Positions 1-9,183 are shown, counted from the first letter of the stretch. The stretch is 34,685 nt of DNA from Prorocentrum cordatum (GCA_963575745.1 CAUYUJ010009779.1:1188994-1223678); one strand, 5' to 3'. Numbers and translations: made by a program. The notes: a model not told the origin generated them from the letters alone.

Positions 1-111
1 GCGGAGCCACAGGTCCGCAACGACACGCGTCCGCGGATAGAGAAAATCAGCGCCATGGTAAGGGATGGGAGGGAGGGGTAGGACGTCAGATATGACGCGA
101 GCGCACCTAGC

Positions 112-400
112 TTGCCCCCCTCCTCCCTCATTTCCCTCCTCCCCTCGTCCTCGTCCCTCCTGCTCCGCTGCTCCTTCTCTTCCGTTCTCGTTATCCCCTC
201 CTCCTGGCAATCCTCCTGCCTCCTGGGTTCCCTCCTTCCCCCCCCCTCCTCCTCCTCTTCATCCTCCTCCTCCTCTTCTCTGCCGCCTCCCACCTCCCCC
301 ATTCCCGCCCCTTGCCCTCGCTCTCGCCGACCCACTCTGTCCTGTTCCCTCGCTCCTCCTCTATCCTGCCGAGGGCCCCATCCGATCCTCGTCCCGCCTG
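112..400. repeat. Pyrimidine-rich tract with TCC microsatellite
   Basis: This stretch is almost entirely C and T on the plus strand, with a short TCC/TTC microsatellite around 245-285. Open frames of 144 and 223 codons overlap it, but they read as poly-Ser and poly-Pro in different frames, as expected for low-complexity DNA. No gene is supported. The rest of positions 1-560 shows no recognisable feature. Confidence 0.75.
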
Positions 401-565
401 TTTTGTTTGCCCTGTTGGGCCCGTGCTGCATCCCCCAAAGCTGCGATGGCGCGCGGCGGCGAAATGAGCGCATCGCGACCGCGACTAAAAAAGCACTAAG
501 CGTATCACCACTGCGAGGCAGAAGAATGAAGCGCCCGAGAGCGAAGCAGAGAAGCCAGGGCCTTC

Positions 566-1330
566 TATGCGCGCTTCCCGTCATCCGCAAGGTCCCCGAC
601 CACGAGAGCGCAACGCGCGTCCCCCCCCCCCTAGACCCTCCCCAATTGACAAAAAGATCCCTCTGGGCAACAAAGCGTCCATCGCACGACTCTTCGAGTC
701 TATGCGCGCTTCCCGTCATCCGCCAGGTTCCCGGCCACGGAGCAACCCCGAGCCCTTCCCCCCTTCAGACTCCACCCAGTTGAAAATATTTCCCTGCGGG
801 CCCGCACCATCGTCCATCGCGCGACTCTTCGAGTCTATGCGCGCTTCCCGTCATCCCGAGCCCTTCCCCCCTCAGACTCCTCCCAGTTGAAAATATGTCC
901 CTCCAGGCCTACAGCAACGTCCATCGCGCGACTCTTCGAGTCTGTGCGCGCTTCCCGCCATCCGCCCACACTTGCTTGCACCCAGTGCAGCCCCGAACCC
1001 CATATAACAAGAGGGTTTAAGATATCACAGGGCAGTGTCTAATACATGGGATTTTAAAAATATTCTACAAACAAAAAACTTAATTAATTTAGGAATGAAC
1101 GTATGCATGAACTCATCGTTGTTTATAATGCTGAATCCCTGCATGTTTGATACATGATCCGCACGCGGAGCATGTATTAAAAGCGGCACTGAAAATATCT
1201 CCCTCCGGGACTACAACAACGTCCATCGCGGGGCTCTTCGAGTCTGTGCGCGCCTCCCGCCAGCCGCCCACGCTTGAGCCCGGTGCAGCCCCGAACCCCA
1301 TAGAGCAAGAGGGGTCTTAAGACATGATGC
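566..1330 (+). repeat. Tandem repeat, about 135-bp unit, five copies (one split by element A1)
   Basis: The motif TATGCGCGCTTCCCG or close variants recurs at about 566, 701, 836, 943 and 1245. It is preceded in later copies by CGACTCTTCGAGTC, itself a near-palindrome. The first two spacings are 135 bp. The third unit is shortened to 107 bp, and the last interval is enlarged because element A1 (1028-1191) sits inside it. Unit ends share a GTTGAAAATATNTCCCT segment, and the last two copies share GCAGCCCCGAACCCCATA. No coding potential is evident. Confidence 0.85.
1028..1191 (+). mobile_element. Family A element, copy A1 (MITE-like)
   Basis: This 164-bp AT-rich element sits in GC-rich DNA. Its left end CAGGGCAGTGTCTAATACAT pairs with the inverse of its right end, CAGTGCCGCTTTTAATACAT. 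An internal near-palindrome lies at about 1150-1180 (ATACATGATCC...GGAGCATGTAT). A second copy, A2 at 31907-32067, has the same ends and the identical internal block ATGCATGAACTCATCGTT. The flanks give AAGATATC and AAAATATC, a possible 8-bp duplication with one mismatch. No coding capacity. The CAGGG-type end is reminiscent of hAT elements, but that is inference only. Confidence 0.8.
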
Positions 1331-1689
1331 AGACTCGTCCAGGGCGTCCAGCTCGCTTCCCGCACCTCGAAGACGCCTCCCGCCATCCGCCAGAGAGGCT
1401 CGGGGTGCGGCGCCCCTCCCCCCCTCTCTCCGGCCGCCCGCCCTGTCCTGTCTTCCCGATCTTGCATGCTGGCTGGCTCGCTCCAACGGCGCCCTCGTTC
1501 GGCCCATTCCGCAAGCGCAGACGACCCCTGCCCCGCCGCCGGCGCAAAACGTGTGAGGGGCGTGTCTCTTCGAGTCGTCGTCTCCGTCAGCCGTCGTCTC
1601 CGTCGTCCCCTTTCCATGCGCCCTCCTCCTCAAGCTTTCAGCGAGAGGAAAACCTAGCAGTGGCGGGGGCCCTGGGCCTCAGAAAGTAC

Positions 1690-2215
1690 CATGACAAGCC
1701 AAATGTGCCCCAAGAGGCACCCGAGATGGTCCACGAGGGTCCCAAATCGCCAAAAACTCGGTCCAACATGCCTTCACGCCCTCCAGACTGCCCAGGAGGC
1801 CTCCAGGACGCCCCAAGACGGGACGCCTCCAAGAGCACTCCCAAGAGGGCCCCCAGAGGCCAAATGCATTGATTTCCCGCTTGTTTCCTTTTTTTATAAG
1901 AATTGGGCGTTCTCGCCTTGTCCGCTTCCCGCCGCTCCAAGACGGCGCAAGGAGCCACAAGATCGCCCAGAGACTGCTCAAGAGGCCTCCAAGAGGAACC
2001 CGAAATGGCCCGAGAGGACCCCAAGAGAGCGCAGAACGCCTCCAAGACGGCAAAAGTGGTCCCCAAGACGGCTCCAAGAGCGTGCCCAGACGAGGGACCC
2101 GGACGGGCAGTTCGAGCCTTCGGCCCCGGGAGGCTCCCAGGATGCCCCAAGAAGTTCCCAGAAGGCCCCAAGACCCACAGCACCAGCCGTGATGCCTTCG
2201 CAACAGGGGGCGGCA
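1690..2215 (+). repeat. Family H repeat, copy H1
   Basis: This is a purine-biased degenerate repeat built from variants of CCAAGAGGCC and CCAAGACGG. A short AT-rich spacer at about 1865-1905 is followed by a conserved boundary motif, CGCTCCAAGACGG (about 1935). A conserved core, CAGTTCGAGCCTTCGGCCC, lies at about 2106. The same order (boundary motif, CAAGAGG tract, core, second tract) recurs in H2, H3 and H4. Open frames in all phases translate to Pro/Arg/Lys/Gln-rich strings. I treat it as a dispersed repeat, not a gene. Confidence 0.7.
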
Positions 2216-2543
2216 ACGACGTGGAATGACCTGGACCCAGAGTGGTTGCCTGCGCATGGGGCGAGAGCGCAAACCTGAACGCCGGGAGCAACGCGGGGAT
2301 CCCGAGACGCGGCCAACGCTGCAGCGGGAGCACAAGTTTGAAAGGTCCGATTGAACTGAGCGGGCGCTCAGGGCAGAGGCCTGGTCTCGCCATCCCCCAG
2401 AAGGAGGAGGAGGAGCATGGCACCAACACATGCACTCCTGGACGTGGGCATCCGCCGACCCACGCCTGCTGCGGGCGAGGAGGCGTGGGAACTGTCTGGC
2501 TGTCCCCCTACCCCTGGTTCCTCCCGTGGGGCCACGACTCCTG

Positions 2544-2666
2544 GCCATCGCTCGGACGTCCATTCCCTGTGTTTTTTCTGTTTCGTGCGTGGCTTTTCGC
2601 CAAAATGTCAACGATGCTCCTCGATGGTCCTCGCCGAAGGAAAAATGCACACGTCCGAGCGATGCC
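2544..2666 (+). mobile_element. Family C element, copy C1 (fold-back)
   Basis: A 123-bp element begins with GCCATCGCTCGGACGTCC and ends with ACGTCCGAGCGATGCC, its inverse. Between the arms are conserved TTTCGTGCGTG and CTCGATGGTCCTCGCCGAAG blocks. Three further copies are at 4811-4937, 8693-8817 and 21367-21490. The minus strand is open through all four and gives similar peptides. The shared palindromic DNA explains that better than a conserved protein. A clean target duplication was not found. Confidence 0.85.
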
Positions 2667-2905
2667 GAGACTCTGTGAGAGGCGGGGGAGGGGGCCTCAT
2701 CGACACACCTCTGGGGCCATCGGGGCCTCCAAAATCACCTCCCGTGGCCTCCAGGCTGCCCAAGTTGCCTTCCATTGAGATGGCTCGAGAAGGGTTCGAA
2801 CACACCAGAGAGGCCGCAAGAACACAACGAATGGCTTCCAAGACGGCACCCCCACGACGCCCGAAGGGCGCGCCAAAGAGTACCCCGAGGGCCCCAAGAG
2901 GGGAT

Positions 2906-2945
2906 GAGGAGGAGGAGGAGGAGGAGGAGGAGGAGGAGCAAGAAG
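2906..2945 (+). repeat. GGA microsatellite
   Basis: About a dozen uninterrupted GGA/GAG triplets. The flanks (2667-3180) are family H-like CCAAGAGG DNA with no gene. Confidence 0.9.
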
Positions 2946-3190
2946 AGGGGGATAACCAATGATGTTCCAAGTTGTTGAACACGTGTCGCGTTGTCAACTG
3001 TTTCACTAGCTGGAGCCACCCAGGCAGGCCCAACTCAATCCAAGGAGGCATCCAGGAGGGCACCCCAAGACTGCCGAAGGTGCCACAGGACGCCCCACAA
3101 GAGGGCCGCAGAAGGGACCCCCCAGGGCGTCAAGAGGCCAACACTAAAACATTCCCCCCAAAGAGTGTGTTGGACATGTAAGGAATCGAA

Positions 3191-3355
3191 CTCTATACAC
3201 CGACGCTTCTTCCAGTCCTGCAATGAAATTTGCCATGGAAAACGGGTCCTGGTGTATACGGGATCCTGGTGTATACATTTGCCCCTGCCTCCTCGGGAAA
3301 CAGATGGAAAAGCAGCCCGCCACCGGTAATGTATATGTTCCAGCTTCCGGACATG
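3191..3355 (+). repeat. Family K direct repeat, copy K1
   Basis: K1 aligns with K2 (3528-3756). Shared blocks are CTCTATACACCG (CTCTAGACACCG in K2), a tandem pair based on GGATCCTGGTGTATAC, GGGAAA, and CAGCCCGCCACCGGTAATGT. The GGATCCTGGTGTATAC pair occupies about 3247-3279. No terminal inverted repeat is obvious, so this could be a local duplication rather than an inserted element. Confidence 0.75.
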
Positions 3356-3527
3356 CTCAGCGTTATCGCCTCTGCTGGGATCTGCGGTGCCCTCAGACCA
3401 GCCCAGGAGGCGTCCAGGAGGGCCCGGAGACGGCCGAAGAGGCCAGGCCCCTTAAAAAGACAGCCCATCAGACACTCAAAGAGGGCTCCGAGGGCTCCGG
3501 GAGAGGCCCAAGAGCGTGAGCTCCCGG

Positions 3528-3756
3528 CTCTAGACACCGCCGCGTTTTCCTGCCATGCACTGAAAATCGCCCAGGAAAGCGGATCCTGCTGTATACGGGA
3601 TCCTGGTGCATACGTTTTGTCCGCTGCTTCCCCGGGAAAATAAGGAAACAACAATACACACCACACCACCCCGACGTCGCCCCCGACCCTCAAAAAGTCC
3701 TGGGATTGACAAACAGCCCGCCACTGGTAATGTATATGCTACAGTTTCCGAACAAG
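3528..3756 (+). repeat. Family K direct repeat, copy K2
   Basis: Second copy of K1, about 335 bp downstream. It is enlarged by about 65 bp of extra DNA between the GGGAAA block and CAGCCCGCCACTGGTAATGT (about 3640-3710). The DNA between K1 and K2 is family H-like (CCGAAGAGGCC variants). Confidence 0.75.
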
Positions 3757-4124
3757 ATGGTCCACATCATCCCCGAAATGTCCAAAAAAGACCCACCAAA
3801 GGACCCCACATGGATGACCCATCATGGCCCCCGAGAGCCCAAGGCAAGCTTACAAGAGACCGCCGGGGAGGCCTCGAAGAGGCCATCACACGGAGGCCCG
3901 AAACAGAAGCGAAAGAAGAGGACCCGACACAACTACAAGCAAGCAGAACGACGGGAAGCGGCAAACAACACATGCGAATTGGGCCATCTCTGCTGGCGTC
4001 GTGCGGCGTGGCGCAGTCCTCTACGCACGTGCTGTGTGGGAGGGGGGGGGCACCCCCTCGGAGCACAGCAGGCGAGTGCAGACGGGAACTGGAAGGCGGC
4101 GGAGGATTTGACACTTGAAATAAA

Positions 4125-4361
4125 GGCCTCCTAGATGGGGTCGGAGTAGATGTGGTCGGAGGATCGCGCTGCATCGCCGATACATCGGCGATACATCGGC
4201 GATGCATCGGCGATGCGCCGGCGATGCATCGACGACGTCAGCGATGCATCGGCGACGTCGGTGCGGGGAAACACGGGCTCCACATCGAGCCGCATCGCCG
4301 ATGCATCGGCGATGCGGCGCGATCCTTCGACCCCATCTACTCGGACCCCATCTAGGAGGCC
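4125..4361 (+). mobile_element. Family L element, copy L1: long-TIR element with GATGCATCGGC core
   Basis: This 237-bp element has nearly perfect inverted arms of about 57 bp, running from GGCCTCCTAGATGGGGTC to the CGCCGAT at the start of the core. The core is a run of short palindromic units, GCATCGCCGATGCATCGGCG and variants. TGAAAT occurs just outside both ends (about 4116 and 4365), a possible target duplication. L2 at 28382-28571 shares the core and right arm. In every phase the core gives repetitive His-Arg-Arg-Cys/Ala-like peptides with no other support for coding. Confidence 0.85.
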
Positions 4362-4364
4362 TAG

Positions 4365-4535
4365 ATGAAATCAGCACGGCGTGCACAAAGCTGCATGCCC
4401 TCGGCGCAGATCGACATGGGCGCTCCACAGGCGCCGCCTGCGGGCGGACTGGACCGCGCAGGGGCGGCGACCTCACCCGCTGGGCCCTTGTTGGCAACTC
4501 CCGCGCCCGCCGGGGGGGGGCAGCTGATAGGGGGA
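4365..4535 (+). other. Exon-like stretch between L1 and B1 (unrecognised)
   Basis: About 55 codons are open from an ATG at 4365, with mixed composition (Met, Ile, Asp and Gln among Ala/Pro/Gly), unlike the surrounding low-complexity frames. The minus strand is open too and looks equally plausible, so direction is uncertain. The stretch is unique DNA bounded by L1 on the left and B1 on the right, so any gene it came from is interrupted here. No family recognised. Confidence 0.12.
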
Positions 4536-4580
4536 AGGCGGAGAGAGAGAGGAGGAGCATGACGAGGGAAGCGGGTAGCA

Positions 4581-4757
4581 TTCAGTCGGGCCTGTCCCCC
4601 TACAGGGGGATTTTCGACGAAAAATAAAACATACCCCCAAAATAGTCCAACAAAAATCCAAACATGTTTTGTGGTATGTGTTGACTTCTTTTTTATTTTT
4701 GGGGCATGTTCCATTTGTCGTCGAACATCCCCCTGTGGGGGGACAGGCCCGACAGAA
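4581..4757 (+). mobile_element. Family B element, copy B1, with 8-bp TSD
   Basis: This 177-bp element is flanked by a perfect 8-bp direct repeat, GGGTAGCA, at 4573-4580 and 4758-4765. Its ends are inverted: TTCAGTCGGGCCTGTCCCCC on the left, and TTCTGTCGGGCCTGTCCCCC reading inward from the right. The homology extends about 40 bp inward and includes CGACGAAAA. The middle is AT-rich. An 8-bp duplication with short inverted ends is the hAT-superfamily pattern; that assignment is inference. Related copies or arms lie at 19829-19921, 31028-31181 and 32419-32513. Confidence 0.93.
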
Positions 4758-4810
4758 GGGTAGCAGGCTGGGCAGAGAAAGGAGGGCGGAAGACGGGGAA
4801 GGCAGAGCTG

Positions 4811-4937
4811 GCCATCGCTTGGACGTCCATGTCCTGTGTGTTTTCTTTGGTTTCGTGAATGGTTTCTTCGCCAAATGATCAGGGATTCTCCTCGATGATC
4901 CTCGCCGAGGAAAAAACGCACACGTCCGAGCGATGCC
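4811..4937 (+). mobile_element. Family C element, copy C2
   Basis: Ends are GCCATCGCTTGGACGTCC and CACGTCCGAGCGATGCC. The internal TTTCGTGAATGG and CTCGATGATCCTCGCCGAGG blocks match C1. It lies only 45 bp beyond the right duplication of B1, so L1, B1 and C2 follow one another within 0.8 kb. Confidence 0.85.
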
Positions 4938-5094
4938 AAGGCGAAGGAGGGGAGAGAACCATATGGGGGACGCGGGAGCGCGCCCGACGCGCAGGGCGAG
5001 GGCGGGGGGCGGCCTCGAGAACAGGTCCTTCACCTCCTCCACCATCTCGGGCGTGAACTTCTCGACCTGTCGGGTGCCGACGCCCCCCCCGTCC

Positions 5095-5345
5095 TTGCAC
5101 GCCTCGCGTCCTCGTCCTCCTGCTCCTCCCTGCCCCGCCGCCCACCCACCCATCCTCCTCCTCCCCATCATGCTCCTCCTGCTCGTCAGCCTTCTCCTCC
5201 TGCTCCTCCTCCTCCTCCTCCTCCTCCACCTGCTCCTCCTCCTGAAACCTCTCCTCCTCATCCTGCCCCTGTTCCTGCTCCTGCTCCTGCTCCTCCTCCT
5301 CCTCCTCCTCCTCCTTGTCCTCGCCCTCCTCGTGCTCCTCCTCTA
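5095..5345. repeat. TCC/TGC-rich low-complexity tract
   Basis: Degenerate TCC triplets mixed with TGC, about 250 bp. It yields a poly-Leu frame on plus and a poly-Glu frame on minus, neither supported as a gene. Confidence 0.9.
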
Positions 5346-5905
5346 GTTCCGACAAGTGACTCCTTTCTGTCACTGTCGCACCCTGAAGCCAGTCGGAAGG
5401 GCGGGCCAGGCGTTGATCGTCTTAAACTACAGAATTCGTAATAGCTTCCCGGATGGAGGGTGGGTCGCTTTCAAAATGTGGCTCTCGCCTGAGTCCCGCG
5501 AACATGTTCCTCTCTAGTTGGTAAGAGATTCACGGATCGGGTCATCGTCAGGATGTCTCTCGCCTCAGCGCCGCGCGCACTCGTTCTAAGAGTTCAAAAA
5601 AATGTCAAAGACTCCAATTGTTGACGAACCAGACATGGCGTGTTTGCATGATGTCGGAACGTCACGGCGCAATGGTAACGGTGATTCGCGGCAGAGAAGC
5701 CCTAATAATGGTGTTCTGGCACAATTCAGGATCCTCAAGACACAACAAGAGAGATGATTCGCCGCGTTGGAGTGCCAGGAATGGTGTTCTGGCACAGATC
5801 TCAACGGGGCATTCCTCAGTGAACATGAATCCAGCAGGGCCCTGCGAAGAGGGAACGTGAGGGCAGGGTTCATTGCAAAGTCGTTAATGAGTCCTGGACT
5901 TCCAC
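5346..5905. other. Less repetitive stretch with short direct repeats spaced about 74 bp
   Basis: No gene seen. Two pairs of short direct repeats share nearly the same spacing: CTCTCGCCT at 5482 and 5557, and AATGGTGTTCTGGCACA (17 bp, perfect) at 5707 and 5780. The sequence around the first pair also aligns loosely. This suggests an old, diverged tandem array with a period near 74 bp. Confidence 0.5.
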
Positions 5906-6085
5906 TGGTCCTCCTCCACCTCATCCTCATCCTCCTCCTCCTCCTCTTCGCCCCCCTTGTCCTCCTCCTCCTCCTCCTCCTCCTCCTCCTCCTCCTCCTC
6001 CTCCTCCTCCTCGGTGCTTCTCCCCCCACTCCCCCTCCTCCTCCTCCTCCTCCTCCTGCTCCTGCTCCTCCTCCTCCTCCTCCAG
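5906..6085. repeat. TCC microsatellite tract
   Basis: Long, nearly pure TCC run with a CCC-rich interruption near 6020. It produces poly-Leu, poly-Ser and poly-Glu frames that should not be called as genes. Confidence 0.95.
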
Positions 6086-6296
6086 CTGGAGGCACCTGCC
6101 ACCCGCTTCCCCCACCCCCGACCTGCCGGATCCGCGCCTGCCTCCCGTAGATCTCCAGGTTCCGGATCGCCTGCCGAGACCGCCGGCGGACCGCCGAGGC
6201 GCCGAAAGGGACGAGGCCCCCGGCGGCCGCTGTCGGGGGGGGGACCCTCTCGGCACCGCGCGCCCTTCGGTGATCCTCGAGACGCGTGTTGTGGGA

Positions 6297-6493
6297 GGCC
6301 TGGAGGTTGACACCAACACCAGTATCGGCGGTGTGCCGCCACCGAGGGAGGGTGCTCCCGATCTCGGCGATGCAGGTCCTATCTTGTCGTCCTGGCTGGC
6401 CGAAGCATCACAACCAAGCCCGAATTCCAGGATCATCTTACCCCATTCGAGGCATGCCCGAGGCTTAGTGTTGGTGCCCGCTTCCAGGTCGCC
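6297..6493 (+). mobile_element. Family P element, copy P1
   Basis: This 197-bp element starts GGCCTGGAGGTTGACACCAA and ends in the inverse, TTGGTGCCCGCTTCCAGGTC. It aligns with P2 (24771-24964) in opposite orientation. Shared blocks include TCGGCGGTGTGCC and CCACCGAGGGA. No target duplication found for either copy and no coding capacity. Confidence 0.8.
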
Positions 6494-6766
6494 AATTTGG
6501 GTGGCGCCAACGTGTTTTGTCAGACGAAGCCCTCCGAAGCGAAGGCGGCGTCATCGATGAGGGCTAACGCGGGCTCTGTTCCATCGGCGGGGTAATCGCA
6601 CACTTTGGGCAGAGCGAAATGTATACCAAATAAGCAAGTGTTTCGAAAAGCGGGGGGCCGGGGCACGCAACGCAACCTCTGTTTGTATTTTGTTGTTCGG
6701 CCCCGGCCACTTATAAAACAAAACATGTCCCGGGCCACTTTACGTTACTTGTTCTATACTGCTGCT

Positions 6767-6819
6767 GGCCACGTTGGTTTCGGGTAACCTTGGGAAGGTT
6801 AACCGAAACCAACGTGGCC
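6767..6819. repeat. 53-bp near-perfect palindrome (stem-loop)
   Basis: Two 25-bp arms match at 24 of 25 positions around a 3-base GGG loop. The left arm begins GGCCACGTTGGTTTCGG and the right arm ends CCGAAACCAACGTGGCC. A GC-flanked AT-rich segment (TTATAAAACAAAACATG, about 6712) lies just upstream. No related copy was seen in the window. Confidence 0.95.
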
Positions 6820-6914
6820 TCCTGTACCTGTAGGCCCTCCTGTCGCTCCTGTACGGAGGGAGGCCGAGAGGCGCCAAGATGCAGAAGATCGGGGTCCGCA
6901 ATCGAGGGGTCCGG

Positions 6915-7035
6915 GTGTTGCCAGAAGTGCCCCTGGCCCAAGGTGCCCCCCGGAACTCCAGGGAGGCTTCGACGGCCTCCAGAGCACCCCATCACGAGGT
7001 CCAGAGGGCCCAGGGTGCTCCAGGAAGGAACGAAA
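6915..7035 (+). mobile_element. Family Z element, partial copy Z2
   Basis: The left arm matches the left arm of Z1 (18380) over about 38 bp, starting GTGTTGCCAGAAGTGCCCCT and continuing GGCCCAAGGTGCCCCC. The matching right arm is missing or too degenerate to recognise, and the sequence runs into a GGA tract at 7042. Confidence 0.6.
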
Positions 7036-7041
7036 AGCTGG

Positions 7042-7080
7042 GAGGAGGAGGAGGAGGAGGAGGAGGAGGAGGAGGGGGCG
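7042..7080 (+). repeat. GGA microsatellite
   Basis: Pure GGA triplets, about 12 copies. Positions 7081-7258 contain nothing I can assign. Confidence 0.9.
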
Positions 7081-7258
7081 CCCTGGGAGAGGAGCAACCC
7101 TAGCAGCCCCTGGACGTTCTGCAGCACGCCCGACGCCGGGAGGACTCCCTCGGAGGAAGGGGCCGAGCGGGTGCGGGCCTCCGGTTCGGCGGCACGCAGA
7201 GAGCGACCCTGGGCAAGAGTGACCTGTCGTGTGCGGCTTTCGTGGGCAGGCGCGTTCC

Positions 7259-7421
7259 TGACTACCTACCAGACCACCCCAACCCAACCCGAAGACCCGA
7301 ATTTCGGGTTGGGAGGGTACGGGCCTCATGCGTGTTTTTGTCGATGTCCCCCGACCCCCCCCCCACTGGAAATGGAGGGCAAATCGGGGCCTTCGGGTTG
7401 GGGTGGTTTGGTGGGTGGTGA
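7259..7421 (+). mobile_element. Family J element, copy J1
   Basis: This 163-bp element has inverted ends of about 32 bp: TGACTACCTACCAGACCACC on the left and the inverse of TCACCACCCACCAAACCACC on the right, each continuing into CCCAACC. The same ends and the CGACCCCCCCCCC-ACTGGAAA block occur in J2 (31330-31508). Only TTCC is repeated at the flanks, so no firm target duplication. Confidence 0.85.
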
Positions 7422-7794
7422 ATTCCACTAGTCGCAGATCAACTGCCCGCGAATTGCCTGGATCCGCCGCTGGGGACCTACGATAGATCACATTGAGAAA
7501 GACCCGTACATGTCGGACGTTTGCGAGCAATTTGGCAGTCTGCGAGGAAAGGAGCGCGCTGGGCGACTTAGGGCGCCGCGAGGAGGCCAAAGCCACGCGC
7601 GCAGGCCAGCGGTGGGGGGACCCCCTGTGCGCCCGCTTCAGAGGCCAATCCATCGCGAAGGGTCACTCCTGAGCGCAGCCGACCAGCGCGCTGGCCCCGG
7701 CAGCAGGAGCGCAAGGAGGCCGCACAGGACGGGCCCAAGCCGCCCACTATAGGAGAACGGAAAAGGGGGAGACCCACACCACCAGGGGCGAGGA

Positions 7795-7917
7795 GATGCG
7801 AGGAGGAGGGGGAGGGGGAGGGGGAGGGGGAGGGGAGGGGGAGGGAGGGGAGGGGGAGGAGGAGGAGGAGGAGGAGGAGGAGGAGGAGGAGGAGGAGGAG
7901 GAGGAGGAGGAGGAGGA
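7795..7917 (+). repeat. GGA/GGGGA microsatellite
   Basis: About 120 bp of GGA and GGGGGA units. It gives artefactual poly-Glu, poly-Gly, poly-Arg and, on minus, poly-Pro/Ser/Leu frames. The following 7918-8050 sequence resembles 34044-34155 (see findings). Confidence 0.95.
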
Positions 7918-8104
7918 TCTCCCCGGTGGTGTGGTCCACCCCCCCCTCTCGCTCGAGACCTCCCCAGCCTCCGGCTCGGGAAGGCCTCGCGGACCTCCCC
8001 GATGGAGGTGGGGGGCCCCCTTGGTGGTGTTGACGTCGCTCCTCCTCCCGCCGAGCCCACCTTCGCTCGCTGCGCCCCGCGGGGCACGTGCCTCTCGATG
8101 CGTC

Positions 8105-8335
8105 CTGAGCCAGGACCGACCGTCCCGGCATTCCCATGGTCCTACCACGAACTGTTCTCAGAACCCAAGCATGTTCGAAGAACAACATCAACTTCCTTGG
8201 AACATGAACCCGACGCGTGAAGCAAGACCATCTCAACCAGAAATGTTCTAAGAACATCTCGTGGAAACCACAAAAAGGTTCTCAGAACACTATTTGGTAG
8301 GGCCATAGGCGAGCTAGGACGCTTCGCCACTGCTT
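8105..8335 (+). mobile_element. Family G element, copy G1
   Basis: About 230 bp, homologous over its length to G2 (19546-19765). Imperfect inverted ends read CCGTCCCGGCATTCCC inward from the left and GCGTCCTAGCTCGCC inward from the right. Inside are several copies of the palindrome GTTCTNAGAAC. Its right half, with 17 bp of following DNA, is repeated after F1 at 8524-8616. Confidence 0.8.
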
Positions 8336-8352
8336 GAGCGTCGGCGCCGTCC

Positions 8353-8523
8353 TCGGTTGTGGACAAACCTCCCTTTAGTAGACCTCCCCTTAGTGAAAAC
8401 GGCCTGGGACCGAAACCGACGGACCTGGACCCGAAAAAATAACGGCCGCGACGCCCTCTCGCGAACCGAAAACGGCCAATTCCTTAATCGACGTGTCAGG
8501 GTAGGAGGACTGTCCACCCCCGA
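8353..8523 (+). mobile_element. Family F element, copy F1
   Basis: This 171-bp element starts TCGGTTGTGGACAAACCTCC and ends GTCCACCCCCGA. Internal landmarks shared with F3 and F4 are CTTTAGT, ACGGCCGCGACGCCCTCTCG and AATCGACGTGTC. It is flanked on both sides by about 100-bp direct repeats of G1-derived DNA (8247-8352 and 8524-8616) that abut its ends exactly. Confidence 0.85.
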
Positions 8524-8616
8524 TCTAAGAACATCTCGTGGAGACCACAAAAGGTTCTTAGAACACTGTTTGGCGAGCCAGGACGCTTCGCCACTGCTTG
8601 AGCGTCGGCGCCGTCC
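8524..8616 (+). repeat. Direct repeat of the G1 right half, abutting F1
   Basis: Runs from TCTAAGAACATCTCGTGG to GAGCGTCGGCGCCGTCC. It matches 8247-8352 with scattered mismatches and an internal deletion of about 13 bp. It copies the right part of G1 together with its adjacent flank. Confidence 0.85.
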
Positions 8617-8692
8617 CTCTGCAGGAGAGGCAGCCCCTCCGGCCCGGCCCGCGGGGCGTGGAGCGGCGCGAGGCTCTGCGCGGCACCTGCTC

Positions 8693-8817
8693 GCCATCGC
8701 TCGGACGTCCATCCCCTGTGTTGTTGTCGGTTTCGTGCGTGTTTTGTTTGCCAAATGATCGAGGATGCTCCTCGATGGTCCTCGCCGAAGGAAAAATGCA
8801 CACGTCCGAGCGATGCC
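8693..8817 (+). mobile_element. Family C element, copy C3
   Basis: Ends GCCATCGCTCGGACGTCC and CACGTCCGAGCGATGCC. The internal TTTCGTGCGTG and CTCGATGGTCCTCGCCGAAG blocks are identical to C1. A short CCTGC repeat lies near both ends, too short to call a target duplication. Confidence 0.88.
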
Positions 8818-9183
8818 AAGCCTGCGGGCGACGCTGGCCCTTTCGCAGGGCTCCGCGCTCGCCCCGGGCCGCTGCCGGGGCCAGGGGGTTCTCCCGGGCG
8901 TGTTCGCAGACAGGCGCGCTCTCCACGACTCGCAGGTAGCTCCTCGCAAGTGGCCGGGATGCGCTGCATCGATGGCCCGACGAGCTCCATGGCACCGAGG
9001 CAGGCGGGCTCCTGTGGACGCTTTTGCGAGCAGGCACTCCTGCGAGGAGTGGAGCGCGCTCGGTGAGCTCGGCCTCGCCACGGCCCATCTCCCGCGGCCG
9101 CGGTCGCCTGACTCGGGGCGGATGCCAGGAGCGTATGCCGCTGGATCGCCCACCAGCTCCAGAACGGGCTGTGGAGGGAGCAC

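Noticed and set aside
3170-3250. AGAGTTCGATTCC on the minus strand near 3185, resembling a tRNA 3' part
   Set aside because: The acceptor stem TTGGACATG has no partner about 70 bases away and no cloverleaf can be drawn.
4150-4325. Repeated ATCGGCGATGC considered as iterons or a replication origin
   Set aside because: The repeats lie inside an element with 57-bp inverted arms and recur in L2, so they belong to a mobile family. No initiator gene or other origin feature is present.
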